Shown in pieces: positions 1 to 8,146 of a stretch of DNA of 64,000 nucleotides (positions are counted from its first letter, which is position 1; every line of letters starts with the position of its first letter). The DNA comes from Fibrobacter succinogenes. Lineage in GTDB: Bacteria; Fibrobacterota; Fibrobacteria; Fibrobacterales; Fibrobacteraceae. The DNA is taken from NCBI GenBank assembly GCA_902768715.1, contig CACXMH010000007.1, positions 1 through 64,000 on the forward strand. The letters are read 5' to 3'. A program made the translations under genes and the position numbers. The notes below the pieces were generated by a model. The model was not told the DNA's origin. It worked only from the letters and a program-made list of their open reading frames with translations, and searched no databases.

Positions 1-1
1 C

Positions 2-442
2 ATGGGCGAAGAGGAACACAAGGGTCCCGCAGTGCTTCAGGAAGCACACCAGCTGTTGAAGTCCGCCCCGGTGAACTTTATCGGTAACATCGAAGGCGAG
101 ACCCTCATTATGGGTGCCGCCGACGTGGTGGTGACCTCCGGCTTTACGGGCAACGTGGTTCTGAAGATGCTGGAAGGTTTCTTCGAACTGCACCAGAAGA
201 TGTTCGGGACTATTGATACCGAAGCGGGTCGTCGCTTTGCCGAAATGTGGGACTACCGCATGACCGGTGGCGCCTTGCTCCTGGGCCTGAACGGCACGGG
301 CATTATCGCCCACGGACGCTCCGACGCCCTCGCTATCGAGAAGGCTGTGGAAGTGGCCGCCAAGTATGCCGAGAAGGGCGTGTCCAAGAACGTGAACGAA
401 CGCTTGGCCGCTATCAAGGACGAACCTGCCGAAGCCAAGTAA
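2..442 (+). CDS. plsX: Phosphate acyltransferase PlsX, C-terminal part
   Basis: This is the last 146 residues of PlsX (normally about 330), which makes acyl-phosphate from acyl-ACP at the start of phospholipid synthesis. The GEEEHKG stretch, NFIGNIEG and GFTGNVVLK motifs are typical of the family. The reading frame is open to the window edge, so the true start lies upstream. It is followed by fabD, fabG and acpP, the usual plsX-fab neighbourhood, although a terminator-like hairpin separates it from fabD. Confidence 0.95.
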   Translation: MGEEEHKGPAVLQEAHQLLKSAPVNFIGNIEGETLIMGAADVVVTSGFTGNVVLKMLEGFFELHQKMFGTIDTEAGRRFAEMWDYRMTGGALLLGLNGTGIIAHGRSDALAIEKAVEVAAKYAEKGVSKNVNERLAAIKDEPAEAK

Positions 443-508
443 CCGGCGTTTGCTAAAGGACGCTGGCAAACCAAGGCGTTTGCTAATTTGTCTGTAACTG
501 ACTTTTAA

Positions 509-539
509 GGACGGAGTTGAAAAGCTCCGTTCTTTTTTT
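509..539 (+). terminator. Rho-independent terminator after plsX
   Basis: The arm ACGGAG at 511-516 pairs with CTCCGT at 525-530, extended by AA/TT next to the loop, and is followed by seven T. Upstream, GGCGTTTGCTAA occurs twice (about 444-455 and 475-486) flanking the plsX stop. Confidence 0.8.
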
Positions 540-629
540 GTTTCCGTTATACCGAAATGTTGACATTACAAAAATGTTTTATTTCTCTTTGATTTGCTGG
601 GGAAGCCTAGTAATGGCATGATATTATTT

Positions 630-637
630 TAAATTTG
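630..637 (+). promoter_or_regulatory. Possible fabD promoter -7 box
   Basis: TAAATTTG matches the Bacteroidetes-type TAnnTTTG box and would start an mRNA with a leader of about 30 nt before the fabD ATG. No convincing TTTG -33 box is visible at the right distance. Confidence 0.4.
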
Positions 638-673
638 GATAGTAACAAAAAGCGGTTTTCCGCAGAGGTGATA

Positions 674-1594
674 ATGTCCAAGACGATTTTGCTTTTCCCT
701 GGCCAGGGCGCCCAGTACGTGGGCATGGGCCAGACTCTCGCATCCACTTTCGAGCCTGCCAAGAAACTGATGATGCAGGCCGACGAGATTCTCGGTTTTT
801 CGCTGTCGAAGCTTATGGCGGAAGGCCCCGAGGATGTGCTGAAGAGCACCGACAATACCCAGCCGGCACTCTTTACCGTGTCTGCCATGGTGATGGAACT
901 TTTGAAGTCCGAAGGCTTTGCCTTTGATTATGTGGCAGGTCACTCTCTGGGTGAATATTCCGCCATCTACGCCGCCGGAGGTTTCAGTTTCGAAGAGGGG
1001 CTGCGCCTGGTGCGTACCCGCGGAGAACTGATGGCCAGCGCAGGCAGCAAGAACCCCGGCGCCATGGCCGCCATCATGGGTCAGGACGAAGCGAAGATTC
1101 TGGAACTCTGCGAAGCCGTGAAGGACGCGGGTGTGGTGGTTCCCGCCAACATCAACTGCCCGGGCCAGATTGTGGTGTCCGGTGCCGTTGCCGGCGTGAA
1201 CAAGCTGGTGGAAAACTGCGGTGCCGCAGGCATCAAGGCCATTCCGCTGGCGGTTTCGGGCGCTTTCCATAGCCCGCTGATGCAGTTTGCCCAGGCGGGT
1301 CTTGCCGAGGCTATCGCAAAGACCACCTTCAAGGATGTAGAAAAGCCGGTGATTGCCAACGTGGTGGCAGAGCCCGTTACCAAGGGCGCAGAAATTGCCG
1401 ACCTGCTGGTGCGCCAGCTGGTAAGCCCCGTCCGCTGGAACGACTGCATGAACAAGGCCATGTCTCTGGGAGTGACCCAGGGCGTGGAAGTGGGCTCCGG
1501 CAAGGTGCTGATGGGCCTCATGAGAAAGATCAGCCGCGACGTGAAGGTCACGCCGGTGGAAACCATCGAGGCGTTCCAGGCTCTGAAGGAGTAG
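674..1594 (+). CDS. fabD: Malonyl-CoA:ACP transacylase FabD
   Basis: FabD (306 aa) transfers malonyl from CoA to ACP for fatty-acid elongation. Visible are the N-terminal FPGQGAQ motif, the nucleophile Ser91 in GHSLGE, the arginine of the RTRG segment and the catalytic His199 in GAFHSP. The ATG at 674 was chosen because AGAGGTG lies just upstream and MSKTILLFPGQG is the normal N-terminus; the frame stays open upstream to a TTG at 635. The TAG stop is the first TAG of a degenerate heptamer repeat array. Confidence 0.95.
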   Translation: MSKTILLFPGQGAQYVGMGQTLASTFEPAKKLMMQADEILGFSLSKLMAEGPEDVLKSTDNTQPALFTVSAMVMELLKSEGFAFDYVAGHSLGEYSAIYAAGGFSFEEGLRLVRTRGELMASAGSKNPGAMAAIMGQDEAKILELCEAVKDAGVVVPANINCPGQIVVSGAVAGVNKLVENCGAAGIKAIPLAVSGAFHSPLMQFAQAGLAEAIAKTTFKDVEKPVIANVVAEPVTKGAEIADLLVRQLVSPVRWNDCMNKAMSLGVTQGVEVGSGKVLMGLMRKISRDVKVTPVETIEAFQALKE

Positions 1595-1690
1595 GTTACA
1601 GGTTATAGGTTGTAGGTTTTAGGAGTAGATGTGTAGTGTGAAATGTGTTTCCATCAACCCTAACGCCTAAAACCTAATACCTAATACCTT
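1592..1690. repeat. Paired period-7 arrays between fabD and fabG
   Basis: The left array (1592-1623) reads as 7-nt units AGGTTAC, AGGTTAT, AGGTTGT, AGGTTTT. The right array (about 1658-1690) has the inverse type, CTAAAAC CTAATAC CTAATAC. The arms are roughly complementary, so the transcript could fold into a long imperfect stem. The fabD stop codon is inside the left array. Confidence 0.85.
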
Positions 1691-1718
1691 TTTATTTTTC
1701 AAACCGAAGGAATCAAAC

Positions 1719-2459
1719 ATGGGAAAACTTACAGGTAAAAAAGCGATTGTGACGGGAGCTTCCCGTGGTATCGGCCTTGCTATTGCCACCGAACTGGCCC
1801 GGGAAGGGGCCGACGTGGCTATCCTCTCCACCTCTGTCAAGGAGGACCTGGCCGCTAAACTTTCTTCCGAACTTGGGGTGCAGGTCAAGAGCTACGCCTG
1901 CAACGTGGCCGACTCCGAAACGGTGCAGTCCGTGTTCAAGCAGATTATCGCTGACATGGGAACGGTGGACATTCTGGTCAACAATGCGGGAATCACCCGC
2001 GACGGTCTGCTGATGCGCATGAAGGACGAGGATTTTGACGCCGTCATCGCCACGAACCTCCGTTCCGTGTTCCTTTGCACCCGCGCCGTGGCTCGCACCA
2101 TGATGGGTAACCGCTCGGGCCATATCGTGAACGTTTCCAGCATCAACGCCCTGCGTGGCCAGGCTGGCCAGTCCAACTATGCCGCCGCCAAGGCGGGGGT
2201 AATCGGCCTTACCCGGACCAACGCCATGGAACTGTCCTCCAGGGGCATTACGGTGAACGCCGTGGCCCCCGGATTTATCGATACGGACATGACGGCCAAG
2301 CTGAGCCCCGAAGTCAGGGAAAAATATGCCGCCCAGATCCCCCTGGGACGCCTGGGCCAGCCCGAAGATGTGGCGAAATTGGTGGCTTTTTTGGCATCTG
2401 ACGATGCGAAATACATCACTGGCCAAATAATTGGCGTGGACGGGGGCTTGAACGCCTAG
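1719..2459 (+). CDS. fabG: 3-oxoacyl-[ACP] reductase FabG
   Basis: NADPH-dependent reduction of 3-ketoacyl-ACP in the fatty-acid cycle. The 246-aa protein is a classical short-chain dehydrogenase: the cofactor loop GASRGIG is at residues 13-19, NNAG at 88-91, the catalytic serine is in NVSSINA near 140, and the YxxxK pair is Tyr154/Lys158. The C-terminus VDGGLNA is typical of FabG. A GAAGGA ribosome-binding site precedes the ATG. It lies directly upstream of acpP (47-nt gap), as in many fab operons. Confidence 0.96.
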   Translation: MGKLTGKKAIVTGASRGIGLAIATELAREGADVAILSTSVKEDLAAKLSSELGVQVKSYACNVADSETVQSVFKQIIADMGTVDILVNNAGITRDGLLMRMKDEDFDAVIATNLRSVFLCTRAVARTMMGNRSGHIVNVSSINALRGQAGQSNYAAAKAGVIGLTRTNAMELSSRGITVNAVAPGFIDTDMTAKLSPEVREKYAAQIPLGRLGQPEDVAKLVAFLASDDAKYITGQIIGVDGGLNA

Positions 2460-2506
2460 CCATAAATTTCTAAATTTTAACTAAACAAATCCAAATGGAG
2501 TAAACA

Positions 2507-2749
2507 ATGACACAAGAAGAAATTTTTAAGAAGATCACCGACGTTATCGTTTCCAAGCTGGAAGTGAAGGCCGAGGATGTGAAGATGGAATCCGAGTTCA
2601 GCAACGACCTCGGTGCCGACTCTCTCGACCGCGTCGAACTGGTGATGGCTCTCGAAGACGAATTCGAAGTCGAAATTCTCGACTCCGACGCCGAGAAGTT
2701 CCAGAAGGTCGCCGACGTGGTTGCCTTCATCGAAGCCAAGAAGGCATAA
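2507..2749 (+). CDS. acpP: Acyl carrier protein
   Basis: Small acidic four-helix carrier (80 aa) whose Ser39, in the motif LGADSLDRVE, receives 4'-phosphopantetheine and then carries growing acyl chains. Length and composition are normal for ACP. A GGAG site lies 9-12 nt before the ATG. It follows fabG and is closed by a terminator-like hairpin at 2780-2812. Confidence 0.97.
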   Translation: MTQEEIFKKITDVIVSKLEVKAEDVKMESEFSNDLGADSLDRVELVMALEDEFEVEILDSDAEKFQKVADVVAFIEAKKA

Positions 2750-2779
2750 TTTAGGCCTGCTTCGATAAAGAAACTGGAC

Positions 2780-2812
2780 AGGGTGGCCCGGATGAGGCTG
2801 CCCTTTCTTTTT
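2780..2812 (+). terminator. Terminator after acpP
   Basis: AGGGTGGCC (2780-2788) pairs with GGCTGCCCT (2796-2804) through two G-U wobbles and is followed by TTCTTTTT. Confidence 0.75.
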
Positions 2813-2813
2813 A

Positions 2814-2939
2814 ATAGGGTGTAGAGATTAGAGACTAGGATCTAGTGAATAAGAATCACGCACTTCGTGCGTCTAGAAAAAGATTTCCACTACCCTAGCC
2901 CCTAGATCCTAAATCCTAGCCCCTAAATCCTAAAAGCCT
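2814..2939. repeat. Period-7 arrays flanking a small hairpin, acpP-rnc spacer
   Basis: Degenerate TAG-rich heptamers (2814-2847), then the hairpin CGCAC-TTC-GTGCG (2859-2871), then an inverse array with TAGCCCC/TAGATCC/TAAATCC units (2889-2939) that runs to within one base of the rnc ATG. The same array-hairpin-array layout is seen at 10766-10880. Confidence 0.8.
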
Positions 2940-3692
2940 ATGGAACAAACCAACCTTTTACACAAGATTTTCAAACTCTGGTTTCGCCAGAAGTCCGGTG
3001 GCGGGCTTGAGGCGAAGCTCGGGTACAGGTTCAAGGACCCGGAACTTTTGGCCCATGCCCTGGTCCACCGGTCCTTCTTGTCGGGCACGGACATGCCCTA
3101 CGAGAGCAACAACGAACGCCTGGAATTTCTGGGCGATTCCGTGCTGAACATGCTTACCACCGAGTTCCTTTACAGGATGTACCCCGACGACCCGGAAGGG
3201 GAACTTTCCAAGCGGAAAAGCGCCATTGTCTCTGGCCATGCCTGCGCCCAGTCCTCTAAGGAATGGAGCCTGAGCGAGTTCATCAAGATGGGCAAGGCCG
3301 AAGCCAAGATGGGCGGTCGGGGCAAGGAAAGCATTCTGGCCGACGCCTACGAGGCGGTGCTGGGGGCTGTCTATCTGGATGGCGGGCTGGAAGAGGTCCG
3401 CGCCATTCTGAACAAGTTCCATTTTCCTCGGGCCAAGGAAATTATCGTGGCCGAAGACTTTGTGAACCACAAGAGCGCCCTGCTGGAATACCTGCAAGGA
3501 AAACTCCATACGGTGCCGGAATACGTGCTGGTGGAAGAATCCGGACCCGAACACCAGAAGCTGTTCACCACCGAAGTCCATGTGAACGGCAAGGTTTACG
3601 GTCGCGGCCAGGGCGGAAACAAGAAGAAGGCTGAACAAGAGGCCTCCCGCGTGACGCTGGAGATGCTCTTGAAAGAGAACGCGTCATCCTGA
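2940..3692 (+). CDS. rnc: Ribonuclease III
   Basis: Double-stranded-RNA endonuclease (250 aa) for rRNA and mRNA processing. The signature ERLEFLGDSVL is at residues 59-69, with Asp66 and the second acidic pair in DAYEAVLGAVYLDGG (near 135-149) forming the metal site. A C-terminal double-stranded RNA-binding domain follows (from about 180, with GQGGNKKKAEQEAS). The ATG directly abuts a heptamer array and no good ribosome-binding site is visible. The last codons and the TGA stop are supplied by the palindromic element starting at 3683. Confidence 0.95.
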   Translation: MEQTNLLHKIFKLWFRQKSGGGLEAKLGYRFKDPELLAHALVHRSFLSGTDMPYESNNERLEFLGDSVLNMLTTEFLYRMYPDDPEGELSKRKSAIVSGHACAQSSKEWSLSEFIKMGKAEAKMGGRGKESILADAYEAVLGAVYLDGGLEEVRAILNKFHFPRAKEIIVAEDFVNHKSALLEYLQGKLHTVPEYVLVEESGPEHQKLFTTEVHVNGKVYGRGQGGNKKKAEQEASRVTLEMLLKENASS

Positions 3693-3774
3693 CCCTGGAG
3701 CGCAAAGCGCGGAGAAGAGTAGAAAGTGTCATCCTGACCCTGGAGCCCTGTAAGGGCGATAGGGGAAGGATCCA
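3683..3774 (+). repeat. Two tandem pal-A palindromic elements after rnc
   Basis: Copy 1 (3683-3717) reads GTCATCCTGACCCTGGAG then the hairpin GCGC-AAA-GCGC. Copy 2 (3728-3774) repeats GTCATCCTGACCCTGGA, then GCCCT-GTA-AGGGC, then GATAGGGGAAGGATCC. The inner stems differ but stay complementary. Related copies are at 24224-24263 and inside rsmB and mutY. Confidence 0.85.
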
Positions 3775-3791
3775 GACCTGAGGATTTGATT

Positions 3792-5612
3792 ATGAAAAGA
3801 GATAAAATGCAATTACGGCCTACGGTGCTGGCTGTCGCGACGTCCCTGATGGTGGTATCCCTCGCCCTAACCGCCTGCAATGAGCAGGGGTCTGCGGGCA
3901 CGAAGTCTGCGGGCAAGAATGTTGATTTAAATTGCCCCGAGTTGCCGGTCGATACCACTGCCACGGGCGAGTTCGACCCGATTGCATCGAAGGATGCACG
4001 CCCCTGCGGAACGATTACGCTCTGGGGTTCTGCGATGCCCAAGTCCTTCAACATGTGGGAAGACTACAACAGTTTCTCCGCCGAACTCATGGGCATGATG
4101 TTCGAGCCTCTCGTGAGTCTGCACTCCACCGAAGACCGCGAAGTGGGTATCCTCGCCGACAGCTGGAACGTGTCCGAAGACGGCAAGACGTTCACCTTCC
4201 ACGTGGACCCGCGCGCCAAGTGGAGCGACGGCAAGGCCGTGACCGCCGAAGATGTGCAGTTCTACTACGACGTCATCATGGACGAAAAGAACCTGACGCC
4301 GATTTTCAAGGTGGGCTTAAGCCGCTTTGACCGCCCCGAAGTCGTCGATAGCCTTACCATCAAGATGACCGCGAAGGAATCGCACTGGGGTAACTTTTGG
4401 GAAGCCGCTGGCATGCTCGCCTTCCCGAAGCACGCCTGGGCGGGTAAGGACTTCAACCAGATCCGCTACGAGTTCCCGGTGGTGTCGGGCCCGTACAAGA
4501 TCAAGACTTTCCGTGAGGACCGCTTCGTAGAACTTGCTCGCCGGACTGACTGGTGGGGCTTCAAGAAGAACTGGAACCGAGGCAAGTACAACTTCGAAAA
4601 GATCCGCTACCGCTTCATGAACGACCAGACCAAGGCGCTCGAAGCCTTCAAGAAGCAGGACATCAACGCCTACGCCATCTACACCAGCAGCATCTGGATG
4701 AAACAGACTGACTTCGACGCCATTCAGAAGGGCTGGGCCGTCAAACAGCGTATCTTCAACAAGGAACCTATCGGTTTCCAGGGGATGGCCATCAACTTGC
4801 GCAAGCCCCAGTTCCAAGACGTACGCGTTCGCCGCGCCCTCAACATGCTCCTGAACCGCGAAGCGATGAACGAAAAGTACATGTACAACCAGTACTTTCT
4901 GCTCAACAGCTACTATCCCGACTTGTGGGAAGGCAACCAGAATCCCACGGCGCCGCTCTACAAGTTTAACCCGGATAGTGCCCGCGCCCTCTTTGCGGAG
5001 GCCGGCTACAAGGTGAATGCCCAGGGTGTGCTCGAAAAGGACGGCAAGCCGTTTGCCATCAACTTCATTACCAGCCAAGAAGACTTGCGCCACCTGACGC
5101 TGTTCCAGGAAGACCTCAAGAAGGTGGGCGTTGTCGCAACCATCGAACAGATGAGCCAGAGTACCTTGCGCAAGCGTCTGGACGATGCAGACTTCGATTT
5201 GTACTGGGTGAACTGGGGTGCAGGCCGCCTGCGTGACCCGGAAGCCAGCTGGAATTCGACAACCGCACTGCAGAAGGGTACGAACAACTTGGCCGGTGTG
5301 CAGGACAAGGTGGTGGATAGCTTAATCAACTTGCAGAAGACGGAATTCGACCTCGCGAAGAGGAACGAAATTCTGAAGGCGCTGGATAACCGCCTGGCCG
5401 AAATCGTGCCCTACGTGCTCATGTGGCAATGCGACCATCACCGCATTCTCTACTGGAACCGCTACGGGACTCCGGATAAAGTCTTTGACCGCTTCAACCG
5501 TGAAGACGCCATTCCCGTTTACTGGTGGCTGGACCCCACGAAGTCTGCCGCCCTCGACAAGGCCATGAAGGCGGGGGAGAACCTGCCGGTTCCGGAATAC
5601 GATGTTAAGTAG
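3792..5612 (+). CDS. Family 5 extracellular solute-binding lipoprotein (YejA/OppA-like)
   Basis: Periplasm-facing, membrane-anchored binding protein of a peptide-type ABC importer (606 aa). The N-terminus is a lipoprotein signal with lipobox LTAC (Cys29). The family 5 body includes KWSDGKAVTAEDVQFYYD, and the VRRALNMLLNREAMNEKYMY and LYWVNWGAG regions resemble YejA-type members. ATG 3792 is preceded by GAGGA; an in-frame TTG at 3786 is less likely. No permease or ATPase gene is next to it, so the substrate cannot be named. It is convergent with the following outer-membrane protein gene. Confidence 0.85.
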   Translation: MKRDKMQLRPTVLAVATSLMVVSLALTACNEQGSAGTKSAGKNVDLNCPELPVDTTATGEFDPIASKDARPCGTITLWGSAMPKSFNMWEDYNSFSAELMGMMFEPLVSLHSTEDREVGILADSWNVSEDGKTFTFHVDPRAKWSDGKAVTAEDVQFYYDVIMDEKNLTPIFKVGLSRFDRPEVVDSLTIKMTAKESHWGNFWEAAGMLAFPKHAWAGKDFNQIRYEFPVVSGPYKIKTFREDRFVELARRTDWWGFKKNWNRGKYNFEKIRYRFMNDQTKALEAFKKQDINAYAIYTSSIWMKQTDFDAIQKGWAVKQRIFNKEPIGFQGMAINLRKPQFQDVRVRRALNMLLNREAMNEKYMYNQYFLLNSYYPDLWEGNQNPTAPLYKFNPDSARALFAEAGYKVNAQGVLEKDGKPFAINFITSQEDLRHLTLFQEDLKKVGVVATIEQMSQSTLRKRLDDADFDLYWVNWGAGRLRDPEASWNSTTALQKGTNNLAGVQDKVVDSLINLQKTEFDLAKRNEILKALDNRLAEIVPYVLMWQCDHHRILYWNRYGTPDKVFDRFNREDAIPVYWWLDPTKSAALDKAMKAGENLPVPEYDVK

Positions 5613-5679
5613 GTCGGCGCAATGCGCCTTTGAGGTGTGAGCACGGGACAAAGTCCCTTTGAGGTCGCTTTGCTTTGAG
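5613..5679 (+). repeat. pal-D hairpins linked by TTTGAGGT
   Basis: Small self-complementary units (GCGCAATGCGC, GGGACAAAGTCCC, and a GCTTTGC-like unit) are separated by the linker CTTTGAGGT(C). The same linker, read as GACCTCAAA, occurs at 5762-5812 and inside rsmB. Confidence 0.7.
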
Positions 5680-5680
5680 T

Positions 5681-5716
5681 AAAAAAAAGCGTGCTGAAAA
5701 TCAGCACGCCTTTCTT
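5681..5716. terminator. Bidirectional terminator between convergent genes
   Basis: Perfect 9-bp stem GCGTGCTGA/TCAGCACGC (5689-5697, 5701-5709) with loop AAA. It is flanked by eight A on the left and CTTTCTT on the right, so it can serve both the solute-binding protein gene (+) and the outer-membrane protein gene (-). Confidence 0.9.
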
Positions 5717-5761
5717 GCAAATATTTACGGTCTCATCTGAGAACTCTCTGCTCAATGCTCA

Positions 5762-5812
5762 GAGCGCTCAGCGCGACCTCAAAGCCTTGCTTACGCAAGG
5801 CGACCTGATACC
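5762..5812 (-). repeat. pal-D hairpins linked by GACCTCAAA
   Basis: GCGCTCAGCGC, then GACCTCAAA, then GCCTTGC-TTAC-GCAAGGC, then GACCT. This is the inverse orientation of the group at 5613-5679, so the terminator is bracketed by oppositely oriented copies. Confidence 0.7.
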
Positions 5813-5815
5813 TCT

Positions 5816-6592
5816 TTAGAAGAAGAATTCCGCACCGACGTAGATGCCGCTGGCATCACCGTCGTCAACCTTTCCGCTGCGGATAAAGAGCTTTGCAATC
5901 AAGTCCAACTGGTTAGGAATCACGAAGTAGTCGGCACCCAGCCAGATGTTGATTTGCTTGTTGCCGTCGTCATTGTGTCCTCTTTCCGTTCCGTGGTCGT
6001 CCCAGGTGCTTTCGGTCAAGCGGTATTTGAGTTGCAGGCCAACGAAGGGGGTCACGCCCACATCGGGAACGGTGTATGCCAATTCGCCACCCAGGTGAAT
6101 GTCAAGTCCGCGTTCATAGTTGTCGTGCTCAAAGCCCCAGAGAACGCCAGCTTCGGTACCGAACTTCATGCCGGGAACTTCGTTGATGGGCATGCTGAAC
6201 TGGGCGCCAGCGTAAATGAAGATTTCATCGCTGGTGACTTCGTCACCGCCGATAGGCAAATGAACATCGCCAAAGATGGTAATCATGGGGGCAATTCCAT
6301 AACGGACTCCCAAAGTCAGGTCACGGAGACCGTCACCGCCGTTGGCGCAGCCATCACAATCCGTTTCGCTCCAGAGCTGATACCCCCAGCCTTGCAGGGA
6401 CAGTTCCAAATTCTGGATCAGGCTGTAGCGAGCTCCGATTTTGAGACCTGCTTGAGACCAGTCGTGGTCCCAGTCGTAGTAGAGGCCAGCTTCGGCGGAA
6501 CCCTTGCCGGCTTCGAGAACCGGGTAGTAGTCCCAAGTGGCAAATGCGGCACTTGCGGCGATAGCCGAGGCCAGAGCGATTTTCTTGAACAT
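5816..6592 (-). CDS. Outer-membrane beta-barrel protein, function unknown
   Basis: 258 aa with a cleavable signal peptide (about residues 1-18, ending SAAFA) followed by alternating amphipathic strands rich in Tyr, Trp and Gly, e.g. GARYSLIQNLELSLQGWGY, ending in an aromatic strand GAEFFF typical of an outer-membrane insertion signal. I do not recognise a specific family; porin-like or transporter-like barrel is the safest description. AAGGAG lies before the ATG, and a TATATTTG box (rev., about 6617-6624) gives a short leader. It is monocistronic by context. Confidence 0.75.
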   Translation of the reverse strand: MFKKIALASAIAASAAFATWDYYPVLEAGKGSAEAGLYYDWDHDWSQAGLKIGARYSLIQNLELSLQGWGYQLWSETDCDGCANGGDGLRDLTLGVRYGIAPMITIFGDVHLPIGGDEVTSDEIFIYAGAQFSMPINEVPGMKFGTEAGVLWGFEHDNYERGLDIHLGGELAYTVPDVGVTPFVGLQLKYRLTESTWDDHGTERGHNDDGNKQINIWLGADYFVIPNQLDLIAKLFIRSGKVDDGDASGIYVGAEFFF

Positions 6593-6659
6593 GGAAAACT
6601 CCTTGAATGCGTTATTTTCGAGCGCAAATATAGAAAAAAGGAGTGGCGAGGTTCTTGCG

Positions 6660-7859
6660 CTAGCCCTTGAACTTCAGGAATTTCCAGAGGTATTTGGCTG
6701 ACTGCATGGGGGTTTTCAGGAAGGCGGATTTCTTGTAGCCGCTGAGGGCGAAACCCTGCAACACCTTGTAGAGCCCGATTTGTTCGTCCCGGTCGATGTT
6801 CAGCAGGAACTTGCGGAACTTGAATTCAAAGTCGTGGGTGCTTCCGAACTTGAGGTAGCAGGTGTTCTCGTAGTTCTTGAGGAAAGCCTTTGAAAGGTTT
6901 CCGCATTCCAGGCCCTGGTGCACGGTATTGGCACAATACCGTCCGGCCCGCATGGCCGCCGCGATGCCGCCTCCGGTGAGGGGGTTCGTGTGGTGGGCGG
7001 CGTCGCCCACCAGGGCAAAACGGTCCAGGATGTAACTCTTGAGGGTGCTGGAGACCGGCACGAGACCTCCCACCACCTTGTTCAGCTTGGAGCCTGGGAA
7101 CAGCTTGTCCAGCCATTCCTGGGTGGTTTCCAGGATGTTCTTTTCGTGCTTGCCGCCGAACAGGAATCCCGCACCGAAGTTGGTGACGTTCGATTTCTGC
7201 TTCGGGAAACTCCAGATGTAGCCGTCGTTGATAAAGTCGTGGCCCTGCCAGAAGGTGAGGTAGTCGGGCTTGGTCAGCAGGCCTTCTACCTGAATGTCCA
7301 CGCCGGTGCAGGTCATGGTGGGGGCCTGCAGGCACTTGAGCCCGAGACTCCGGCCGATGCGGGCCTCCACGCCTTCTGCCGAAATGACCATCTTGGCCCG
7401 GACTTCGGACGTGCGTGCGGCATCCCCGAGCCCCTCTACCACGCGGACCGTGCGGTAGCCGTTGGGTTCCTTGCCCATTACATCGCTTACGGATTCGGCT
7501 CGGGCAAGGGTCACCAGTTCCACGCCGTCATTTTCGGCCAGGTGGGCGAGCAGGGGGTCGAACTTTTCGCGGTTCAGCATGAGCCCCATGCCGGGCTTCG
7601 GAACTTCGATGTTCACGCCTGCAGGGCCGTAGATGTAGATGCCGTTGATGATGGTCTCGATACAGTCTTCGTCGATAGGGCCGTAGCTTTCCAGGTCTGA
7701 AAGGTTGGTGCTGGCCTCGCCGCAACGCACCGGGTAGCCGATTTTTTTGCGCTTCTCTAAAAGCAGCACGGAGCGGCCACGCTTTGCAAGTTCTCGGGCG
7801 GCAACGGAACCGCCGGGGCCCGCACCGATAACCACAACGTCATATTCTTCACGAAGCAT
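6660..7859 (-). CDS. Geranylgeranyl reductase family flavoprotein
   Basis: FAD-dependent reductase of the geranylgeranyl/digeranylgeranyl reductase family (399 aa), which saturates isoprenoid chains; in bacteria a menaquinone side chain is one plausible substrate (inference). Visible are the Rossmann loop GAGPGG near residue 12, the KRKKIGYPVRCGEA segment, and GDAAHHTNPLTGGGI, the second FAD contact. The start MLREEY is chosen because GGAGGT precedes it; it overlaps the ferredoxin gene by 11 nt, so the two are translationally coupled. The ferredoxin is the likely electron donor. Confidence 0.85.
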   Translation of the reverse strand: MLREEYDVVVIGAGPGGSVAARELAKRGRSVLLLEKRKKIGYPVRCGEASTNLSDLESYGPIDEDCIETIINGIYIYGPAGVNIEVPKPGMGLMLNREKFDPLLAHLAENDGVELVTLARAESVSDVMGKEPNGYRTVRVVEGLGDAARTSEVRAKMVISAEGVEARIGRSLGLKCLQAPTMTCTGVDIQVEGLLTKPDYLTFWQGHDFINDGYIWSFPKQKSNVTNFGAGFLFGGKHEKNILETTQEWLDKLFPGSKLNKVVGGLVPVSSTLKSYILDRFALVGDAAHHTNPLTGGGIAAAMRAGRYCANTVHQGLECGNLSKAFLKNYENTCYLKFGSTHDFEFKFRKFLLNIDRDEQIGLYKVLQGFALSGYKKSAFLKTPMQSAKYLWKFLKFKG

Positions 7860-8043
7860 CGGCCACCTCCTCAAGCGTCAGTGCCCCTACGGGGCATGCC
7901 CTGGTGCAAGTGCCGCACTTGGTGCATTTCTCGTGGTCGATTTGCAGGTCCAGGTTGTACATGTCAAGCGCCATGGCGGGGCATACGCCAACGCAGCCTG
8001 CACATTCCAGGCATTTTTCTCTGTTGTGGACCAGTCTTTTCAT
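7849..8043 (-). CDS. Two-[4Fe-4S] ferredoxin
   Basis: Short 64-aa ferredoxin with two complete CxxCxxCxxxCP cluster motifs (Cys14, 17, 20, 24 and Cys40, 43, 46, 50). It overlaps the downstream reductase gene, which suggests it delivers low-potential electrons to that flavoenzyme. No Shine-Dalgarno is seen; a TATATTTC box ends 5 nt before the ATG, so the mRNA is probably leaderless. Confidence 0.92.
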   Translation of the reverse strand: MKRLVHNREKCLECAGCVGVCPAMALDMYNLDLQIDHEKCTKCGTCTRACPVGALTLEEVADAS

Positions 8044-8048
8044 ATTGT

Positions 8049-8056
8049 GAAATATA
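8049..8056 (-). promoter_or_regulatory. -7 box TATATTTC, 5 nt before ferredoxin start
   Basis: Read on the minus strand, TATATTTC ends 5 nt before the ATG at 8043. The expected start of transcription falls on or next to the start codon. Confidence 0.6.
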
Positions 8057-8067
8057 CAAAATATGGG

Positions 8068-8116
8068 AGATCCCCGCCGGAGTTTACCCTGAGCAAAGCC
8101 GAATGGGCGGGGATGA
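8068..8116 (-). repeat. pal-C palindromic element, copy 1
   Basis: A repeat of about 47 bp whose ends ATCCCCGCC and GGCGGGGAT are fully complementary. Copies are also at 54381-54428 and 55267-55313. It lies in the spacer between the TPR-like gene end and the ferredoxin promoter. Confidence 0.85.
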
Positions 8117-8146
8117 CAAGGAAGGGTGCGTGGGGCGGGTGCGCGC

